Source: Nocardia nova NBRC 15556 (GTDB lineage: Bacteria; Actinomycetota; Actinomycetes; Mycobacteriales; Mycobacteriaceae). Taken from it: DNA of 44,662 nucleotides. The stretch covers positions 1 through 44,662 of the forward strand of contig NZ_BDBN01000003.1 in assembly GCF_001613005.1 (NCBI RefSeq), read 5' to 3'. The notes beneath the pieces are model-generated. The model did no database searches, had not been told where the DNA came from, and was given only the letters and a program-made list of their open reading frames with translations. Positions 40,729-44,662 of the stretch are shown piece after piece. Every line of letters starts with the position of its first letter. The stretch's first letter is position 1. The translations under genes were made by a program, and so were the position numbers.

Positions 40729-41990
40729 CGTCCTCCTCCCGGAATCGCCAGGCCGGCAAGACCGCTGGGCACCTCGGCCGGAGCCTCGCCGGGCGCCGGA
40801 TACTCGACGCGGTCGGCCAGGCTCGGGGGCGAGAAGGTCAGCTGGCTCGGGAAGGCCTGCTGTCCGGACGCCGGATTCACCAGCAGCGGTGGGTAATTCA
40901 TCATCAGTGAGCTGATCACCGGCGCCACCTGTTGTTTGCACAGGTCGGCGGTCCGCTGCGAACCGTTGTCCTCGAGCGCCTCGACGGCGCCACACAGGAA
41001 CGCGAACGGATTGCGGAAGTTCGGCAGCACCACGGCGCCGGTCAGCGTGCCCTGCGCGGGCTTGTAGATCTGATAGAAGTTCGCCAGCGCGACCGGGCCG
41101 GAGTGCAGGACCTGCTCGAGCTGCGGACGCTTGTCGGCCAGGATCTGGGTCACTTGCGCCAGATTCTGCACACTCTCGGTGAGCTGGCCGCCGCGTTCGT
41201 CCAGGAAGCGTTTGACGTCGGCCACCGCCGAGTCGAGATTGTCCAGTCCGGCGCCGAGGTCGTCGGAGACGCCCGACAGCACCGAGGACACCGAGGCCAG
41301 CCGCCCGCCGAACTGCACGATCTGATCGTTGCTCTTGGAGAGCACGTCGACGAACTGCTGCAGGTTGCGGACGGTGCCGAACAGGTCGGTGCGACCGTCG
41401 GACAACGTATTCAGCGTGCTCGACAACTCGTGGAGCGTGTCCCGCAGCGCCTGGGCGTTCCCGTTTGCGAGATTGTCGGACGCGGTGTTGACGAACCGGC
41501 CGAACGAGCCCTGCTGATCCTCACCGATCGGCCCCAGGGCCTTGGACAGTTTGGTCAGCTCGGCCTTGATGTCGTCCCATTCCACCGGCACGGCGGTGTG
41601 CTCGATCGGAATCACGCCGTCGTCGTGCATCTTCGGGCCGCCGGTGTAGACCGGCGCCAACTGCACGAAGCGTGCCGAGACCAGATTCGGCGAGACCGTG
41701 ACGGCCTTGGCATCGGCGGGAATGTCGACGCCGCGGTCGACCGTCATCGTCACCTTGGTCTTGTCCCGGCCCGGCTCGATCGAATCGATCCTGCCGACCT
41801 TGACGCCCAGCACTCGCACGTCGTCACCGGCGTACAGCCCGGTGGTGGACGGGAAATAGGCGGTGATGTGGGTCTTGCCGATATTGCTCACCGCGCCGTA
41901 GACGATCCAGCCCGCCAGCGCCACCACAAGGACGGCGGCCACGACGCGGACCCATTTCGGCACCTTCGTGATCGTGCGAATCGCGTTCAT
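40725..41990 (-). CDS. mce4D: MCE family protein Mce4D
   Basis: A 421-residue MCE protein. An N-terminal anchor helix (about 15-34) is followed by the MCE domain (about 40-115; HITAYFPSTTGLYAGDDVRVLGVKVG, then SARFVQLAPVY), a long helical segment (about 130-330) containing LSGVSDDLGAGLDNLDSAV and a C-terminal region with two cysteines (AFLCGAVEAL, DLCKQQ) that may form a disulfide outside the membrane. The tail is Pro/Gly-rich. Coupled to mce4C by a four-base overlap. Confidence 0.9.
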   Translation of the reverse strand: MNAIRTITKVPKWVRVVAAVLVVALAGWIVYGAVSNIGKTHITAYFPSTTGLYAGDDVRVLGVKVGRIDSIEPGRDKTKVTMTVDRGVDIPADAKAVTVSPNLVSARFVQLAPVYTGGPKMHDDGVIPIEHTAVPVEWDDIKAELTKLSKALGPIGEDQQGSFGRFVNTASDNLANGNAQALRDTLHELSSTLNTLSDGRTDLFGTVRNLQQFVDVLSKSNDQIVQFGGRLASVSSVLSGVSDDLGAGLDNLDSAVADVKRFLDERGGQLTESVQNLAQVTQILADKRPQLEQVLHSGPVALANFYQIYKPAQGTLTGAVVLPNFRNPFAFLCGAVEALEDNGSQRTADLCKQQVAPVISSLMMNYPPLLVNPASGQQAFPSQLTFSPPSLADRVEYPAPGEAPAEVPSGLAGLAIPGGGR

Positions 41991-43048
41991 CGCGGCGGCT
42001 CCTGGATCGCGGGCCCGATCGAGGGCGGCGGGGTGGTCAGGTACTTCCAGAACGATTCGGGTACATGCTGGGGCCAGACCAGCGCGTCCACCAGCGGCTG
42101 CAACGTCATACTCGTGGCGTTGGAGACGTAGGCCTGGAAGTACGGGCCGCTGCCGACCTGCTCACCGAGCGCCGCCTCGAACGGTCCGAGGGCGTCCAGG
42201 GCCTGGTTCAGGTTGTTCTTGTTCCGCTCGAGCAGTTGCAGCACCGAATTCAGCTTGTCCAGTGTGGGTTTCAGGCTCTGTTCGTTGTCGTTGACGAAGC
42301 CGGTGAGCTGCTGCGCGAGCCCGTTGACGTAGACGATCAACTGGCTCAGAGCGGTGCGCCGGGCGTCCAGCTCGCCGAGCAGGTTGTTGCCGTCCAGCAG
42401 CAGGGAGTTGATCTGGTTCGACCGATCCGAGAGCACCTTGGTGACGTTCTGCGCGTGCGAGAGCAGTTCGGTCAGCGCCTTGTCGCGGGCGTTCAGGCTG
42501 CGCGAGAGCTGGGTGATGCCGTCCAGGGCGGAACGCATCGGCGCGGGGGTGTCGGCGAAGGCGTCCGACAGGGCGTCCAGAGTCTTGTTGACCTGGTCGG
42601 TGTCCAGCCCCTTCACGGTATTGCTCAGATCGCCCAGGGCGTCGTTGAGCGAATACGGAGAAGTGGTGCGCTCCAAGGGAATCGGCTGATCGCTGCGCAA
42701 CGCACCGGACCCCTGCGGATCGACCTCCAGGGATTTGCGCCCGAGCACGGTGTTGGTCTTGATCGCGGCGGTCGTCTTCTTCCCCAGGACGATGGATTCG
42801 TCGAGGCTGAACCGGACCTTCACCTTGGGGCCGTCGAGGCTGACATCCTCGACCTGACCGGTGCGGACACCGGCGACCTGAACCTGGTCACCGGTCACCA
42901 GACCGCCGGCATCGGCGAAATACGCGGTGAATTCGGCGCCGCTGCGAATGAACGGAAGCCGGTCGAACTGCAGGGCGGACAACGCGATCGCGACCGCCAG
43001 GATGACGCCGACGACGCCGTGTTTGATGAGCGGGGAGGTCTGGTTCAC
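41987..43048 (-). CDS. mce4C: MCE family protein Mce4C
   Basis: A 353-residue MCE protein. It has an N-terminal anchor helix (about 9-26), the MCE domain (about 33-110; EFTAYFADAGGLVTGDQVQVAGVRTG and NTVLGRKSLEVDP) and a long helical region with LNARDKALTELLSHAQNVTKVL. The GTG at 43048 is chosen because it overlaps the mce4B stop as GTGA, as elsewhere in this operon; another GTG at 43060 would add four residues and increase the overlap to 16 bases. Confidence 0.9.
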   Translation of the reverse strand: MNQTSPLIKHGVVGVILAVAIALSALQFDRLPFIRSGAEFTAYFADAGGLVTGDQVQVAGVRTGQVEDVSLDGPKVKVRFSLDESIVLGKKTTAAIKTNTVLGRKSLEVDPQGSGALRSDQPIPLERTTSPYSLNDALGDLSNTVKGLDTDQVNKTLDALSDAFADTPAPMRSALDGITQLSRSLNARDKALTELLSHAQNVTKVLSDRSNQINSLLLDGNNLLGELDARRTALSQLIVYVNGLAQQLTGFVNDNEQSLKPTLDKLNSVLQLLERNKNNLNQALDALGPFEAALGEQVGSGPYFQAYVSNATSMTLQPLVDALVWPQHVPESFWKYLTTPPPSIGPAIQEPPR

Positions 43049-44076
43049 TTCGTCGAACACCTTCCGGTCGTCTGCAGACCGGGCAGATTCACATGCATCG
43101 GCTTACCGTCCGGGCCGTCCACGAGGAAATTCGTTCCGCACACGTACATGTTCAGGAACGAGCCGTACGAACCGAGCCGCACCAGCTCCTTGTAGGTCGT
43201 GGGCAGGTTCTGCAGGACCCACTCGACATCGTCGGACTTCTGGTCGAGATTGTCCGAGAGCCGGCCCAGCTGGTCGAAGGTCGCCTTGAGGTCCGGGCGC
43301 GCCTGCTTCAGCAGATCGGTGAGATCTCCGGTGGCGCCGGCCAGTCGCGGCAGCGCCGCGCCGATCGGATCCCGGTCCGCGGCCAGGCCACTCACCAGAC
43401 GCTGCAATTCGGTCAGCGTGGTGTCGAATTCCTTGTTGTGATCGTCGATGGTGGCCAGCACCGTCTTCAAATTCTCGATCACGCTGCCGATGAGGGCGTC
43501 GCGGTCGGCCAGGGTTTTGGCGAACGAGCCGGAGCTGTTCAGCAGTGCGACCAGGGTGCCGCCCTGGCCCTGGAAGACCTGCAGCAGCGCCTCGGTCAGG
43601 GAGTTGACCTGCTGCGGGTCCAGGCCGCGCAGCAGCGGCTTGAAACCACCCAGCAGCATGTCCAGGTCCAGCGCCGGCTTGGTCTTGTCCAGACCGATGG
43701 TGCCGCCGGAGTGCAGCACCTGCGCGGTGCCCGGGGCGTCCATCAGTTCCAGATACCGGTCACCCACCAGATTCTCGTAGCGCACCGCGGCATGGGTGCT
43801 GACATAGAGCTTGTACTGCCGGTCGACGTCGAAATCGACATGGGCCAGATGGTCCTTGCCGACCTTGACGCTCTTCACCGATCCGACCGGGACACCCGCG
43901 ATGCGCACCTTGGACCCGGGCAGCATGCCCGAGGAACTGGTGAACACCGCGTGGTAGCCGTTCTCCCGGGCGAAGCGCATCTGCGAGAAGATGACGACCA
44001 ACAGGGCCAGCACCAGAACCATCACGAGCGTGAAGATTCCGAGTTTGACGCCGGTGGCGTGCGGTTTGATGCTCAC
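43045..44076 (-). CDS. mce4B: MCE family protein Mce4B
   Basis: A 343-residue MCE protein beginning MSIKPHATGVKLGIFTLVMV, with the anchor helix at about 10-30, the MCE domain (about 37-115; AVFTSSSGMLPGSKVRIAGVPVGSVKSVKV and YENLVGDRYLELM) and a helical region to about residue 300. The VPVG turn and NLVGDRYL are typical for the B subunit. The C-terminal end has PDGKPMHVNLPGLQTTGRC. Its ATG overlaps the mce4A stop as ATGA. Confidence 0.92.
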   Translation of the reverse strand: MSIKPHATGVKLGIFTLVMVLVLALLVVIFSQMRFARENGYHAVFTSSSGMLPGSKVRIAGVPVGSVKSVKVGKDHLAHVDFDVDRQYKLYVSTHAAVRYENLVGDRYLELMDAPGTAQVLHSGGTIGLDKTKPALDLDMLLGGFKPLLRGLDPQQVNSLTEALLQVFQGQGGTLVALLNSSGSFAKTLADRDALIGSVIENLKTVLATIDDHNKEFDTTLTELQRLVSGLAADRDPIGAALPRLAGATGDLTDLLKQARPDLKATFDQLGRLSDNLDQKSDDVEWVLQNLPTTYKELVRLGSYGSFLNMYVCGTNFLVDGPDGKPMHVNLPGLQTTGRCSTK

Positions 44077-44662
44077 GGATTACCCACCCCCGGCAGCCCC
44101 GCGAACAGCAGTTGGAAGACCCGGGGCCCGTTCAGATGGGTGGACAGTTCCGGCGTGTACACCCGTCCCTCAGTGGTGTCGGTGACCAGATAGTTCGCGT
44201 GACTACCGGGTTTACGGTCGAGGATGCCCTCGCAGTGCGGGCCACCGGTCGCATTCACCTTCGGCAGATCCTTCGGATAGGTGTAGGGCGTGCCGCCCGG
44301 CATGAAACTGGCGTTCAACGTCACCCACGGTCCGGTGCCGCCGAAGATCTCGTTGGCTCGTGGAATCGCGCCCGCGACACCTTCGACCAGGCAGTACAGC
44401 GCCGGGTTGTATTCGTTGAGCAGTTCGGCCGTCGGGCGCAGCAGATCCAGTGCGGTCGACAGGCCGTTCTCGTTCTCCTTCAGCACCGCGCCCGTGGTGT
44501 CGGCCAGGCCGATCAGATTCAGCAGCACCGCGTCGAGGCTGTCCTGGTGGTCGACGATGGTCTTGCTCGTCACGGCCGCGTTGTCGGTGGTGCGCAACAG
44601 GTTCGGCGCGGTGTCGGCGTACAGATTGGTGACTCCCACCGACGTCTGCAGATCGCGTTGCA
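44073..44662 (-). CDS. mce4A: MCE family protein Mce4A, C-terminal part (cut by window edge)
   Basis: The open frame enters from the right edge and ends at 44073; about 195 C-terminal residues are visible. The visible part starts in the helical region (TSVGVTNLYADTAPNLL), continues through SKTIVDHQDSLDAVLLNLIGLAD and GLSTALDLLRPTAELLNEYNPALYCLVEG, and ends with the A-subunit-type C-terminus (FGGTGPWVTLNASFMPGGTPYTYP, then HCEGILD). The N-terminal anchor and MCE domain lie outside the window, as should the two YrbE permease genes that start such operons. It is the first mce gene of the coupled set. Confidence 0.9.
   Translation of the reverse strand, partial: QRDLQTSVGVTNLYADTAPNLLRTTDNAAVTSKTIVDHQDSLDAVLLNLIGLADTTGAVLKENENGLSTALDLLRPTAELLNEYNPALYCLVEGVAGAIPRANEIFGGTGPWVTLNASFMPGGTPYTYPKDLPKVNATGGPHCEGILDRKPGSHANYLVTDTTEGRVYTPELSTHLNGPRVFQLLFAGLPGVGNP

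Noticed and set aside
1..44662. CRISPR array, insertion sequence, prophage or toxin-antitoxin island
   Set aside because: No regular repeat-spacer array, transposase, integrase or phage structural gene is visible; nearly all genes have clear actinobacterial housekeeping homologues.

Overview
The window is GC-rich actinobacterial chromosome, most likely from a mycolic-acid-containing member of the Mycobacteriales such as Nocardia or a close relative. The grounds are an antigen-85-type mycolyltransferase/esterase, a PhoP/PhoR pair very close to the mycobacterial one, a GT87 cell-envelope mannosyltransferase-like protein, an MbtH protein and a complete run of mce genes next to otsA. I see no insertion sequence, prophage, CRISPR array or obvious foreign island. 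Genes are tightly packed on both strands, and most non-coding stretches are under 300 bases.

Left block (about 1-31.6 kb). This holds most of a dispersed purine pathway: purL (3090-5384), purQ-purS (12279-13198), purB (22679-24112) and purD (27439-28731), all on the minus strand but not in one operon. Interspersed are a sterol-carrier-family protein (cut by the left edge), a CPBP protease, a membrane alpha/beta-hydrolase, a YiaA-like membrane protein, a GT87 glycosyltransferase, M18, M20, S9 and M23 peptidases, a MarR regulator divergent from an AmiC-like ligand sensor, a LysR regulator divergent from an amino-acid dehydrogenase, a metallo-beta-lactamase-fold hydrolase, a glutamate decarboxylase, a DUF2334 deacetylase-like protein, a small Cys protein, a DUF397 protein, an Ag85-like secreted esterase, two HIT proteins, a TetR regulator and an aminotransferase. 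The block ends with phoR-phoP. From memory, much of this gene content (purL, pepC, purQ/purS, ptrB, purB, purD, HIT, phoPR) matches the M. tuberculosis Rv0757-Rv0807 interval.

Junction (about 31.7-34.5 kb). A secreted acidic protein, a small two-helix membrane protein, a tRNA-Thr(TGT) with a textbook intrinsic terminator, an orphan mbtH and an alpha/beta-hydrolase lie here.

Right block (34.5-44.7 kb). A 56-residue conserved protein and otsA (trehalose-6-phosphate synthase) read right. They face a minus-strand operon of mce4A (cut by the right edge), mce4B, mce4C, mce4D, mce4E (lipoprotein), mce4F and two Mce-associated membrane proteins. Adjacent genes overlap by four bases as ATGA or GTGA, which suggests translational coupling. 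The arrangement matches the M. tuberculosis otsA-mce4 locus (about Rv3489-Rv3499c), whose product imports sterols. The yrbE4 permease genes should lie just beyond the right edge.

Regulation visible in the sequence. At least ten genes have a TANNNT hexamer whose last base is followed, after 6-8 bases, directly by the start codon, the signature of leaderless transcription in actinobacteria. Several convergent gene pairs are separated by GC-rich inverted repeats. I did not find a clearly novel multi-gene system. The most interesting unexplained signals are a tandem CTGTGC-type repeat before the tetR-purB pair, the MarR/AmiC-like pair, an orphan mbtH with a palindrome over its likely -10 box, and promoter words shared among the scattered pur genes.
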